Counted from the first letter of the stretch, positions 25,701-34,351 are shown. The stretch: 60,747 nt of DNA from Bacteroidales bacterium (GCA_030531495.1 JAUNNJ010000003.1:14065-74811), one strand, 5' to 3'. The notes: generated by a model from the letters alone, not told the origin. Translations and numbers: made by a program.

Positions 25701-27332
25701 ATGAAACAGTGGTTCTCCATATTGATTTTATTAGTGCTTACCTGTGCGATTAATTCGTGCGGAAGGCATGCCGACCGTGTGTCGCTCGTAGGCATCGATT
25801 CGCTTATTATGCAAAATCCCGACAGCGCTTGTGAGCTGCTGGCGGCATATACTGCCGACTCGCTCACAACCGACGACGACCGTGCCTACCATGCGCTGCT
25901 CACCACCATCGCCCACTATAAGGCCTATCGTCCTGCCACCTCCGACAGTATCATCAACATTGCCGTAAACCACTACGACCACGACGGTGCCAACCCCGAC
26001 CACCGTATGCGCTCCCTCCTGTATAAAGGGTGTGTAATGGAAGAGCTGGGCGATAATAAAGCCGCAATGCGCTGCTACAAAGAGGCTCAATATGCTTGCC
26101 CTGGACACGACAATTTCCACAAAGGGTTTATACATTTCCGAATCAGCGGCATTTATAAATCCACCCTCAAACATCAAGAGGCGATAAAGCATTTGAAACT
26201 TGCCGCTCAAAATTTCCCTATAGAAAATCAGTATCTCCCATTTTGCTACGATCAGTTAGGCAAACTCTATATCACCCTAAATGTAGATAGCGCCGTTGAG
26301 TATATACAAAAGAGCATACATATTGCTCAAAATTCTGGGGATTCTACAACGATTTTCAAAAAGTATATCGATTTTGCACACGTCTACTATTTGAAAAAAG
26401 AATACTCCAAATCTATAAATTTCGCGCATAAATCTATACGAAATTTTACTTCAGATTTTAAAGAAAGCGACGCATACTATATTGCATGCCAATCTTACTT
26501 GAAATTACATGAAATAGATTCAGCAAAAAACATTCTGAATCAAGCACCTCCCGCTCAAACTCAAGCAGATTCTCTGCAAATGCTCTCATGTCTTACATAT
26601 TTAGCAAATGCAACACACGACTTCGCTCATTCTCAAGAATATACTTTGAAGTGCGACACCATCAACACTTCCATTGATTCCATGTTGACCGACAATAGCA
26701 TTATTGCCATAGAAAACGAAGTGGATTTGGAACATGAGCAGAAACTGAATAGCCAGCGTGTGAAGTGGATGGCTATCATGGGTGCAGTGGGCTTGATTGT
26801 GATTTTGTGCCTTGTGTTTAAATCCCGACGCAACAAGCAATTCGCTAAGAAGTTGCAGCAGGAGGTGAATTCGCTTAAGCAAAACATGGCAACTTCGTTT
26901 GAAGAACTTGAAGCTCTCAAGCAAAAAGGAGAGGAAGATGGTCAGCAAGTGGAGCAAATCATTTCGTCGATCGATACAAGCCTTGAATGCTACTCTGAAG
27001 TGATGGGCAATTTGCTAAATCACTATAAAACTACATCCACAGAGAAAAATAAGAAAATCCACGAAATGTTTGATGAGGAATTCTTTTCGCGACTGCACCG
27101 CTACATCAACATTCGCTACAACAATCTTGTGGAAAAATTACAACAAGGCGACTTCAAGTTGAAAGCAGAAGAAATCAATATCATCTGCCTTGAACTTTCC
27201 AAATTCCCTAATGCCATCATTTGGGTGTACTCAAATTGCGACAGACCTCGCAGCATTCATCTCAAGAAAAAATTGATAGCAGAGAAAGTAAATCACTCTA
27301 AATCAATAGCCGACATACCACAAAACATTTAA
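25701..27332 (+). CDS. TPR lipoprotein/transmembrane regulator-like protein
   Basis: 543 residues. N-terminal signal with lipobox-like AINSC (~residue 20). Residues ~20-320 are helical TPR-like repeats (SLLYKGCVMEELGDNKAAMRCYKEAQ … HLKLAAQNFP … YCYDQLGKLYITL-type units). One transmembrane helix (WMAIMGAVGLIVILCLVF, ~355-372), a coiled coil (AKKLQQEVNSLKQNMATSFEELEALKQK), then a ~120-residue cytoplasmic tail ending in a helical segment (LKAEEINIICLELSKFPNAI). The layout is that of one-component envelope regulators of Bacteroidota (TPR outside, effector inside). The tail resembles a degenerate HTH but I cannot name it. It lies upstream of the serpin modules. Confidence 0.7.
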   Translation: MKQWFSILILLVLTCAINSCGRHADRVSLVGIDSLIMQNPDSACELLAAYTADSLTTDDDRAYHALLTTIAHYKAYRPATSDSIINIAVNHYDHDGANPDHRMRSLLYKGCVMEELGDNKAAMRCYKEAQYACPGHDNFHKGFIHFRISGIYKSTLKHQEAIKHLKLAAQNFPIENQYLPFCYDQLGKLYITLNVDSAVEYIQKSIHIAQNSGDSTTIFKKYIDFAHVYYLKKEYSKSINFAHKSIRNFTSDFKESDAYYIACQSYLKLHEIDSAKNILNQAPPAQTQADSLQMLSCLTYLANATHDFAHSQEYTLKCDTINTSIDSMLTDNSIIAIENEVDLEHEQKLNSQRVKWMAIMGAVGLIVILCLVFKSRRNKQFAKKLQQEVNSLKQNMATSFEELEALKQKGEEDGQQVEQIISSIDTSLECYSEVMGNLLNHYKTTSTEKNKKIHEMFDEEFFSRLHRYINIRYNNLVEKLQQGDFKLKAEEINIICLELSKFPNAIIWVYSNCDRPRSIHLKKKLIAEKVNHSKSIADIPQNI

Positions 27333-27350
27333 AAAAGTCATAAAAAAGCG

Positions 27351-27383
27351 CGCATGTAGTTAATTACCAGCTAATTAAATGCG
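27351..27383 (+). terminator. Possible terminator of the TPR gene
   Basis: CGCAT…TTAATT pairs with AATTAA…ATGCG with a 4-base bulge; weakly T-rich after it. Confidence 0.35.
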
Positions 27384-27540
27384 TTATACATTTTTAACAA
27401 CCGTCCCTTTTGTTTGCAATCGTTTGATTACCAAATGATTAGCTGTAATAATACTCGTGAATAATTGAAAGTTCTGATTATCAATAAGATACGGATAAAG
27501 ATAATACACGAGTTTTTTGGAATAGTTTTTGTTTATTTGG

Positions 27541-27548
27541 TAATTTTG
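27541..27548 (+). promoter_or_regulatory. Orphan -7-like element
   Basis: TAATTTTG followed by no convincing reading frame before the duplicated unit starts at ~27619; the 465 bases between the TPR gene and the small lipoprotein hold otherwise only the start of the duplication. Confidence 0.3.
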
Positions 27549-27738
27549 CATAGTCCAACAATTCAAATTAATGAATCCCGATATTAAATATTAACATTTG
27601 ATTCTAATGAATTTTCCGAGTTAAGGTTATTGGTGCCCTGGTGGTAAAAATAGTTAATGCTTAGGTAATCGGTGTGAAAAATGTTTAGGATTGTGGATAA
27701 CGCTGGCACTGGCTGTCGCATGTGAGAATGGTGATTTG

Positions 27739-27746
27739 TATTTTTG
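27739..27746 (+). promoter_or_regulatory. -7 element, unit 1
   Basis: TATTTTTG, 51 bases before the ATG at 27798; the same element recurs in unit 2. Confidence 0.45.
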
Positions 27747-27797
27747 CCCGCAAAATGAATTACCAACCCCATTTGCTGATAAAAAATTATAACAGTG

Positions 27798-28223
27798 ATG
27801 AAAATGAATACAAACATTTATATGAAGAAGTTGCTCAATTCTTGCTCTATCATCTGCGCATGCGCGGCGATAGCATTCTCTTCATGCAACAGCGATACCC
27901 CGGACGATGTTAATTACAAACGCGTCATTATAATAAGAAATTCAGGAAATAGTCTGCCGCATCTATATGAACCAGTTGTCGCTTATGAAGCAGCGTCTTC
28001 CACTATCTCCATCAACTTTGGTGTTCAGCCAATAGGCTATCATACGGTTACGATTTCGAATCCTTATGCCGATGTTGACTATTATGCAACATCTTCGGTT
28101 GCAAAGTTTCCCCTTGTAGTGGACGGAAAAAGCGACTATTCTATTTCCATCGAAACTGCTGAAGGAAATGTATTTCAAGGAGTCCTTCAGGCAAGTGAGT
28201 ATGCAGACATAATAGAGAATTAG
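27798..28223 (+). CDS. Small lipoprotein, DUF3244-like beta-sandwich (unit 1)
   Basis: 141 residues from ATG 27798, or 133 from ATG 27822 (MKKLLNSCSIICACAAIAFSSC), which has the more typical lipobox. The mature part (VNYKRVIIIRNSGN … STISINFGVQPIGYHTVTISNP … GKSDYSISIETAEGNVFQGVL) has the strand pattern of the DUF3244 family of small secreted Bacteroidales proteins; that match is by pattern only. It is 35 bases upstream of serpin 1 and repeated in unit 2, so it is probably a functional partner of the serpin. Confidence 0.7.
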   Translation: MKMNTNIYMKKLLNSCSIICACAAIAFSSCNSDTPDDVNYKRVIIIRNSGNSLPHLYEPVVAYEAASSTISINFGVQPIGYHTVTISNPYADVDYYATSSVAKFPLVVDGKSDYSISIETAEGNVFQGVLQASEYADIIEN

Positions 28224-28258
28224 AACATCATTTATCACTCATCAAAAAAATAGACAAT

Positions 28259-29512
28259 ATGAAAAAAACATTTCTTTACAGCTCTATCATTTGTGCATGC
28301 GCGATGATGGCATTTACCTCCTGCAACAATAGCGACGAGCCTAATGTTGAGAACGAGAAGCCTGCACAATATAGTATCCAGCTTACGGCACCACAGCAAA
28401 AGGTGCTGAGCCAGAGTAACGATTTCGCCTTCGATGTGCTCAAAACCATCAACAATGAAGATGGCAATGTGTTCGTGTCGCCCTACAGCCTCGGACAAGC
28501 TATCGGCATGCTCGCTAATGGCGCCGAAGGACAAACTTACGATGAAATTGCTGCAGTGCTAAAAATTGGTGATGGAACCTCATTGGACGATATCAACAAC
28601 TATTATGCAGACATGAACACCGCTCTAACGAGCATCAAGTGCTCATCGCAATTTGCTGTTGCCAATTCGCTGTGGACGAACAAAAGACACAACATTCTGG
28701 ACATCTACAAATCCGATATGAAGAGTCACTTTGGTGCGAAGGTTGAAAGTCTCGACTTCTCCGACAGCAAATCTTTTGCGCTAATCAATGATTGGGTTAC
28801 CGAGCAGACTGCAGGCCTTATTCCAAGCATTGTAGACAAATGCAGTGTGGGTGCAGATGCCGCCATGCTCATTAATAGTGTGTACTTCAAAGGGCTTTGG
28901 AGTTATTTCAAAAAGGAAAAAACGCATGACGATATTTTCCGCAACCAGTTCGACCGCAACGAAAAAGTGAAAATGATGAAATCGGCAGAGGCTCTTTTTA
29001 ACGGATGCACTACCGACGACGAACTTGCTGTGGAATTTGACTACGGAGGCAAGGCTTTCCAATTGATGGTAATTATGCCCAAAAAACAGAAAATCAACGA
29101 ATACATCGCATCGTTCAACGGTGCGAAATATACGGAACTGCTTTCGTATATGAAACAGAGTCGTGCCGTAGCGTCTTTACCAAAGTTTAAACAGACCTAC
29201 AATAATAATTTAAAGGCTCCACTCGAAAAAATGGGCATTTTAAGAGCATTTGGCGACGCTGCACAATTTCCGAAAATTTCAGAACATGATGGATTGTGCG
29301 TGACCGACGTGCTTCAGAAAACCACAATTGAGGTGAATGAAGAAGGCTCAGTTGCGGCAGCTGTCACAAGGGTAGATTATGGAGACACCTCTCCTGGATT
29401 CCTTCCGAAAGAATTCACTATCGACCATCCGTTTATCTATCTGATTAAGGAACGCACCACTGGTGCTATCCTCTTTATCGGCAAGGTCCAAAGCATGGCA
29501 GGCATGCAATAA
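28259..29512 (+). CDS. Serpin-family protease inhibitor lipoprotein (unit 1)
   Basis: 417 residues. Lipobox AFTSC at residue 22, then CNNSDEPNVENEK, an acidic stretch like those that send Bacteroidota lipoproteins to the cell surface. Serpin signatures: NVFVSPYSLGQAIGMLANGAEGQT, FAVANSLWTNK, MLINSVYFKGLW, FQLMVIMP, hinge VNEEGSVAAAV, and C-terminal DHPFIYLIKERTTGAILFIGKV. The alanine-rich hinge argues for an inhibitory serpin. Counting from the hinge Glu, the scissile P1 would be about Thr in GDTSPG. Likely traps host or microbial serine/cysteine proteases at the cell surface. Confidence 0.92.
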   Translation: MKKTFLYSSIICACAMMAFTSCNNSDEPNVENEKPAQYSIQLTAPQQKVLSQSNDFAFDVLKTINNEDGNVFVSPYSLGQAIGMLANGAEGQTYDEIAAVLKIGDGTSLDDINNYYADMNTALTSIKCSSQFAVANSLWTNKRHNILDIYKSDMKSHFGAKVESLDFSDSKSFALINDWVTEQTAGLIPSIVDKCSVGADAAMLINSVYFKGLWSYFKKEKTHDDIFRNQFDRNEKVKMMKSAEALFNGCTTDDELAVEFDYGGKAFQLMVIMPKKQKINEYIASFNGAKYTELLSYMKQSRAVASLPKFKQTYNNNLKAPLEKMGILRAFGDAAQFPKISEHDGLCVTDVLQKTTIEVNEEGSVAAAVTRVDYGDTSPGFLPKEFTIDHPFIYLIKERTTGAILFIGKVQSMAGMQ

Positions 29513-29690
29513 GTGCAACAATTTCCCTTAGAAGGTACATCAGGGCATGGATAAGATTTTAGTTGATCATAGTTAATGTTATTGGTGCCCTGGTGGTAAA
29601 AATAGTTAATGCTTAGGTAATCGGTGTGAAAAATGTTTAGGATTGTGGATAACGCTGGCACTGGCTGTCGCATGTGAGAATGGTGATTTG

Positions 29691-29698
29691 TATTTTTG
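29691..29698 (+). promoter_or_regulatory. -7 element, unit 2
   Basis: TATTTTTG, same context as at 27739. Confidence 0.45.
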
Positions 29699-29749
29699 CC
29701 CGCAAAATGAATTACCAACCCCATTTGCTGATAAAAAATTATAACAGTG

Positions 29750-30175
29750 ATGAAAATGAATACAAACATTTATATGAAGAAGTTGCTCAATTATTGCTCT
29801 ATCATCTGCGCATGCGCGGCGGTGGCATTCTCTTCATGCAACAGCGATAACTCGGCCGATGTTAATTACAAACGTGTCATTATTATAAGAAATTCGGGAA
29901 ATAGTCTGCCTCATCTATATGAACCTGTTGTTGTTTATGAAACAACGTCCTCTATTATTTCCATCAATTTTGGCGTTCAGCCAATAGGCTATCATACGGT
30001 TACGATTTCAAATCCTTATGCTGATGTTGATTATTATGCAACATCTTCGGTTGCAAAGTTCCCCCTTGTGGTGGACGGAAAAAGCGACTATTCTATCTCC
30101 ATCGAAACTGCTGAAGGAAATGTATTTCAAGGGGTCCTTCAGGCAAGTGAATATGCAGACATAGTAGAGAATTAG
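29750..30175 (+). CDS. Small lipoprotein, DUF3244-like (unit 2)
   Basis: 141 residues, a close copy of the protein at 27798 with about ten substitutions by eye (for example SC to YC in the signal, TPDD to NSAD after the lipobox Cys, AYEAASSTI to VYETTSSII, and IIEN to IVEN at the end). Same lipobox and strand pattern. The changes leave the fold residues intact, so both copies should be functional. Confidence 0.7.
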   Translation: MKMNTNIYMKKLLNYCSIICACAAVAFSSCNSDNSADVNYKRVIIIRNSGNSLPHLYEPVVVYETTSSIISINFGVQPIGYHTVTISNPYADVDYYATSSVAKFPLVVDGKSDYSISIETAEGNVFQGVLQASEYADIVEN

Positions 30176-30210
30176 AACATCATTTATCACTCATCAAAAA
30201 AATAGACAAT

Positions 30211-31467
30211 ATGAAAAAAACATTTCTTTACAGCTCTATCATTTGTGCATGCGCGATGATGGCATTTACCTCCTGCAACAATAGCGACGAGCCTAATGTT
30301 GAGAACGAGAAGCCTGCACAATATAGTATCCAGCTAACGGCTCCACAGCAAAAGGTGCTAAGCCAAAGTAACGATTTCGCTTTCGACGTGCTCAAAACCA
30401 TCAACAAAGAAGATGGCAATGTATTCGTTTCGCCATACAGTCTCGGACAAGTGCTTGCTATGCTCGCTAATGGTGCAGAAGGACAAACATACGATGAAAT
30501 TGCAACAGTGCTAAAAATTGGCGACGGCACTTCATTGGACGATATCAACAGCTATTACTCAACGATGAACAGCACGCTCACCACAATTAATAGCTCTGCA
30601 AAATTCATGGTTGCCAATTCGCTTTGGCTCAACAAGAATTACAATGTTTTAGAAAGCTACAAGACTGACATGAAGTCGTTCTTTAATGCTAAGGTTGAAA
30701 CATTGGACTTCTCCGACAGGAAAACTGTGGACCTTATCAATAATTGGGTGAAAGAATCGACCAACGGCCTTATCCCAGGCATTGTTGATGAGGTAGATCC
30801 AGTTTTTGATTGTGCATGGCTTCTTAATAGTTTGTATTTCAGGGGATTTTGGAAATACTTTCCCAAAAAGAATACCTATGACGACACTTTCTACAATAAG
30901 CAGAACAATGGTGAAAAGGTGAAGATGATGAAGTCGGACGAGTGTTATCTGAACGGGTGCATCACCAAAGAAGAGTTGGCGTTAGAGCTCACTTATGGCG
31001 GCGAGGCGTTCCAAATGATGGTGATTATGCCGAAGAGCGAAAGAATCAACGACTATATCAATGCACTTAATGGAGAAAAGTATGCCCAAGTTCTTTCTCA
31101 AATGACCAAAAATGAATCTGAAGTGATTATGCCCAAGTTCAAGAGCATATACAATAATGATTTTAAAGACGCTCTTAGAGCAATGGGGATGTCGAGAGTG
31201 TTGTCAGACAATGCTCAGCTTGGGAAAATGACAACAGTCAAAAATGTACACCTTTCAAAGATCCTTCAAAACACTTCAATTGAGGTGAATGAAGAAGGCA
31301 CGATTGCTGTTGCCACAACAGGAGGGAAGGTGACAGGCGTTATTGATGATATCCCTCAAATTATTAAGTATGTTATCGACCGTCCGTTTATCTATCTGAT
31401 TAGGGAACGCACCACTGGTGCTATCCTCTTCATCGGCAAGGTCCAAAGCATGGCAGGCATGCAATAA
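30211..31467 (+). CDS. Serpin-family protease inhibitor lipoprotein (unit 2)
   Basis: 418 residues, paralogue of serpin 1. The first 65 residues and the last ~20 are identical to serpin 1, but the middle is only about half identical (for example ESYKTDMKSFFNAKVETLDF, VDPVFDCAWLLNSLYFRGFW). The hinge is VNEEGTIAVATT, less canonical (Val and Thr in place of Ala), and the reactive loop is entirely different: GGKVTGVIDDIPQ, with P1 near Val by counting. It still carries the breach and C-terminal strands. Probably same location and mode of action as serpin 1 but a different target protease. Confidence 0.92.
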   Translation: MKKTFLYSSIICACAMMAFTSCNNSDEPNVENEKPAQYSIQLTAPQQKVLSQSNDFAFDVLKTINKEDGNVFVSPYSLGQVLAMLANGAEGQTYDEIATVLKIGDGTSLDDINSYYSTMNSTLTTINSSAKFMVANSLWLNKNYNVLESYKTDMKSFFNAKVETLDFSDRKTVDLINNWVKESTNGLIPGIVDEVDPVFDCAWLLNSLYFRGFWKYFPKKNTYDDTFYNKQNNGEKVKMMKSDECYLNGCITKEELALELTYGGEAFQMMVIMPKSERINDYINALNGEKYAQVLSQMTKNESEVIMPKFKSIYNNDFKDALRAMGMSRVLSDNAQLGKMTTVKNVHLSKILQNTSIEVNEEGTIAVATTGGKVTGVIDDIPQIIKYVIDRPFIYLIRERTTGAILFIGKVQSMAGMQ

Positions 31468-31505
31468 TACATAATGTTTTTTTAAGGAAGTAGTTTTATA
31501 GGCGA

Positions 31506-31539
31506 GGGGCTGTGCCAAAAGTGGCATGGTCCCTTTTTC
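31506..31539 (+). terminator. Terminator after serpin 2
   Basis: GGGGCTGTGCCA pairs with TGGCATGGTCCC and is followed by TTTTTC. Confidence 0.8.
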
Positions 31540-31640
31540 TGCACCTCCAAAACTGCTACATGGAAAACAGGTGGGGATAGTTATCTCATGTTGATTACGT
31601 TTCTCACAAACACAGAACTTGGGAATGTGACGAAGATGTT

Positions 31641-31731
31641 TTGTAGGGACGCTTGGCTCAAGCGTCCGCTTTGCATGTGGTTGGTTGTCAATTTATTAGA
31701 TACCGGACGCTCGAGCCGAGCGTCCCTACAA
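31641..31731. mobile_element. MITE/REP-like 91-base inverted-repeat element
   Basis: Terminal arms of 27 bases (31641-31667 and 31705-31731) begin TTGTAGGGACGC and end with the reverse complement, with two mismatches. Each arm is itself a small palindrome (GGACGCT…AGCGTCC), so the element folds as a double hairpin. It holds no reading frame. The remaining DNA of the 435-base gap between serpin 2 and folC shows nothing else I can name. Confidence 0.75.
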
Positions 31732-31902
31732 CATTGTGTGTGAAGCATTTTGAATACAACTACACAAAAAGAGTTGTCATTCCTATTTTTCGTACCCAGT
31801 TTATTCGTTCTTGTAGACCTGTGTGACTATCAAACATCTATCAAGGACGCAAATTCGCACTATCCCCACCTTTTTCCGCTGGGCCGTTTTCGGATGGTTC
31901 GT

Positions 31903-33177
31903 CTATTTCAAGGCTTCTGCCAGCACATACATGCTGCCGCCGATGTACACGAGGTCGTGAGTCTCTGCCGCAGCTATCGCCATGTTTTTAGCCTTGTCCA
32001 CTGTTGTATAGCACTTGCCGTGTAAACCATGGGCTGCTGCTTTTTTTTGCAGTTCTTCAGCTTTCATAGCCCTTGGGGTGGATGCCTGTGTGAAATAGTA
32101 GGTAGCATCTTTGGGCAGCATTTCCAGCACCTTGTCCACATCTTTGTCGGCCATGAACCCCATCACCATGTGCAATGATTCGTAGTCTTCATTTTTCAGT
32201 TGCTCGGTAATATAGGCGAATGCCCCAACATTGTGGCCAGAGTCGCAAATCACCCGAGGGTTTTCTCCGATGGTTTGCCATCTGCCAATCAGCCCTGTGT
32301 TCCTCACCACATTCGCAAAGCCATTCTTCACCGCCTCGTCTGAAATCTCAACGCCTAAGCCCTTCAAAGCCTTAACGGCTGCGAGCACAGTGTTGCTGTT
32401 CTTTATTTGGTATTCGCCCCCAAGTTCGTTGACGAGGGTTTCATAATCCCTTGTTTCGATGACGCAGTGTCCGCCCACGCTCTTGCCGCTTATCACCTCT
32501 GGACTGTCTTGGGCGAAAACGATGGGGGAGTGCACCGCCGCTGCTTTTGCTTCGAATGTGGCACGAACTTCACCCTCGGCTTCGCCTATCACTGAAGGAA
32601 TCCCCGCTTTGATGATTCCAGCTTTTTCTGTGGCAATTTCTGCAGGTGTATTGCCAAGAAACTGTGTGTGGTCAATGGAAATATTGGTGATCACACTCAA
32701 AATAGGGGTGATGATATTGGTGCTATCGAGCCGTCCGCCCAATCCCACTTCCACGACGGCAAAATCCACATTCTGCTTTTTAAAATACTCAAAAGCCAAA
32801 GTGGAGGTGAGTTCAAAAAATGAGGGGTGGCCTTCGTACCCCGATTTCAGATGGCGTTCGGTAAAATCAACCACGGCTTGCTCGCTGATTTTCTCGCCAT
32901 TCACTCTGATTCGTTCTCTAAAATCCACAATGTGTGGCGAGGTGTACAGCCCCACCTTGTAGCCTTGCATTTGCAGAATGCTGGCAATGAGATGGCTGGT
33001 CGAGCCTTTACCATTGGTGCCGGCTATGTGGATGCATTTATAGGCGCGGTGTGGATTTCCCGCCAAATCATCAAGGTCTTGGCTTGTTTGTAAACCTGGT
33101 TTATACCCGTCACCGCCTTGTCGTTCAAATGCAGGCAACTGGTTGTATAAGAAATCGATAGTGTCGTTGTAGTTCAT
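31903..33177 (-). CDS. folC: Folylpolyglutamate synthase / dihydrofolate synthase
   Basis: 424 residues, cytoplasmic. It adds glutamate to dihydropteroate or folates with ATP. Seen: P-loop HIAGTNGKGSTSHL near residue 49, LYTSPHIVDFRERIRVNG, the Mur-ligase central motif FAVVEVGLGGRLDSTNI, ISIDHTQFLG, and the C-terminal ICDSGHNVGAF. The start is 7 bases before the chromate-transporter stop, so it is the last gene of a three-gene minus-strand operon. Confidence 0.93.
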   Translation of the reverse strand: MNYNDTIDFLYNQLPAFERQGGDGYKPGLQTSQDLDDLAGNPHRAYKCIHIAGTNGKGSTSHLIASILQMQGYKVGLYTSPHIVDFRERIRVNGEKISEQAVVDFTERHLKSGYEGHPSFFELTSTLAFEYFKKQNVDFAVVEVGLGGRLDSTNIITPILSVITNISIDHTQFLGNTPAEIATEKAGIIKAGIPSVIGEAEGEVRATFEAKAAAVHSPIVFAQDSPEVISGKSVGGHCVIETRDYETLVNELGGEYQIKNSNTVLAAVKALKGLGVEISDEAVKNGFANVVRNTGLIGRWQTIGENPRVICDSGHNVGAFAYITEQLKNEDYESLHMVMGFMADKDVDKVLEMLPKDATYYFTQASTPRAMKAEELQKKAAAHGLHGKCYTTVDKAKNMAIAAAETHDLVYIGGSMYVLAEALK

Positions 33178-33183
33178 TGATGC

Positions 33184-33735
33184 CTAAAAGATGAAATAAC
33201 CAATGATTCCGGCTGCTATTATCACCAGAATTGGATGAATTTTTGTGAAATATACGGTGCCGAGCGAAGCCAAACAAATGGCCACGCTTTTTATCACTTC
33301 CATTGAAGTGCTGCCGAAGTTTTCCTTGTTCATTAAGAGCAACGCAGCTGAAGCTATCAATCCCACCACCACAGGACGAAGCCCCATAAACGAGCCTTTT
33401 ATCACTGCACTTTCCTGATGGCGGGCAATGAAATGGCTGGCGCAGAGCACGAGCACAAATGGGGGAAGTACCACCGTGAATGTAGCCACAATCGAACCAA
33501 TCACGCTGCCTGTGGCCACATAGCCGATGTACGTGGCACTGTTGATGCCAATAGGCCCTGGCGTCATTTGCGATATAGCCACGATGTCGGTGAAAGTTTG
33601 GCTGGTGATTGTGGGGCACCAGTCGTTGCCCACCACCAGACGCTGAATGAGCGAAAGCATGGCGTAGCCTCCACCAAAACCGAACAGGCCGATTTGAAGA
33701 TATGCCCAGATGAGGCGCAAGTAAGTGGTCAGCAT
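33184..33735 (-). CDS. Chromate-transporter (ChrA-type) family protein, second subunit
   Basis: 183 residues from the ATG at 33735 (MLTTYLRLIWAYL). A longer in-frame start at 33840 lies inside the previous gene and is rejected: a strong Shine-Dalgarno-like AAAGGAGG sits 7 bases before this ATG, rare in this window. Half-size CHR domain with FGFGGGYAMLSLIQ, and ISQMTPGPIGINSATYIG; about five membrane spans. The split two-gene form is common in Bacteroidota. Substrate in gut bacteria is unproven; the name is by family. Confidence 0.88.
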   Translation of the reverse strand: MLTTYLRLIWAYLQIGLFGFGGGYAMLSLIQRLVVGNDWCPTITSQTFTDIVAISQMTPGPIGINSATYIGYVATGSVIGSIVATFTVVLPPFVLVLCASHFIARHQESAVIKGSFMGLRPVVVGLIASAALLLMNKENFGSTSMEVIKSVAICLASLGTVYFTKIHPILVIIAAGIIGYFIF

Positions 33736-34325
33736 TTCTTTTCCTCCTTTCTTTGTGTCATTTGGTGGCGAGTGAAATAGAGGTAGCCGCCCAATGCTCC
33801 GAGAATGATGAATACCACAGGGTTTGAAATCACGGGCCATCCCGAATAGATGAGCAGTGCCACGGCAATAGGAATAATCACCGTCTTCAGATTGATGCCC
33901 GCCGATTTTGCTGTAGTAATCACTGGGGCTATAATCAACGCCACCACCGCAGGGCGTATGCCCTTGAATATGGCGGTGAGGGTGGGGTCGTTCTTGATGG
34001 TGTCGGGGGTGAGAAATATGGCAATCATCAAAATGATGATGAAAGAGGGCAGAATGGTGCCCAATGCCGCTGCCACACTGCCTTTTATGCCTCTTAATCT
34101 GTCGCCAATCACCGTGCTGATATTCACTGCCAATATGCCCGGCATTGATTGTGCAATGGCCAACAAGTCAAGGAATTCCTCTTCTTCAATCCAGTGGTGC
34201 TTGTCCACGATTTCGCGTTGAATGATAGATATCATTGCCCATCCACCGCCAAAGGTGAAACTTCCAATTTTGAAGAAAGTGGAAAAGAGTTGCAGATATA
34301 TGTTGTCTTTTAATTTCATTACCAT
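33729..34325 (-). CDS. Chromate-transporter (ChrA-type) family protein, first subunit
   Basis: About 198 residues from the ATG at 34325 (MVMKLKDN; ATG 34319 is also possible); a frame running to 34370 would start upstream of the promoter TAATTTTG at 34344-34351. CHR domain with SFTFGGGWAMISIIQ and IAQSMPGILAVNISTVIG, five or so spans. It overlaps the next subunit's start by 7 bases; the two halves probably form a heterodimer in the inner membrane. Confidence 0.88.
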   Translation of the reverse strand: MVMKLKDNIYLQLFSTFFKIGSFTFGGGWAMISIIQREIVDKHHWIEEEEFLDLLAIAQSMPGILAVNISTVIGDRLRGIKGSVAAALGTILPSFIIILMIAIFLTPDTIKNDPTLTAIFKGIRPAVVALIIAPVITTAKSAGINLKTVIIPIAVALLIYSGWPVISNPVVFIILGALGGYLYFTRHQMTQRKEEKKC

Positions 34326-34343
34326 TTGTTGTGAAACTGAGTG

Positions 34344-34351
34344 CAAAATTA
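34344..34351 (-). promoter_or_regulatory. -7 element of the chrA-chrA-folC operon
   Basis: TAATTTTG on the minus strand, 18 bases before ATG 34325. Confidence 0.5.

Larger units (their letters stand above)
27619..31467 (+). repeat. Tandem duplication of a small-lipoprotein plus serpin unit
   Basis: Two copies, 27619-29512 and 29571-31467, at an offset of 1952 bases (1955 at the end). The 175-base upstream region, the small gene and the first ~200 bases of the serpin gene are almost identical; the serpin middle has diverged strongly and the last ~60 bases are again almost identical. Confidence 0.9.

Noticed and set aside
33736-33840. Upstream extension of the second chrA frame
   Set aside because: It lies within the first chrA gene, and the Shine-Dalgarno-like site fixes the start at 33735.
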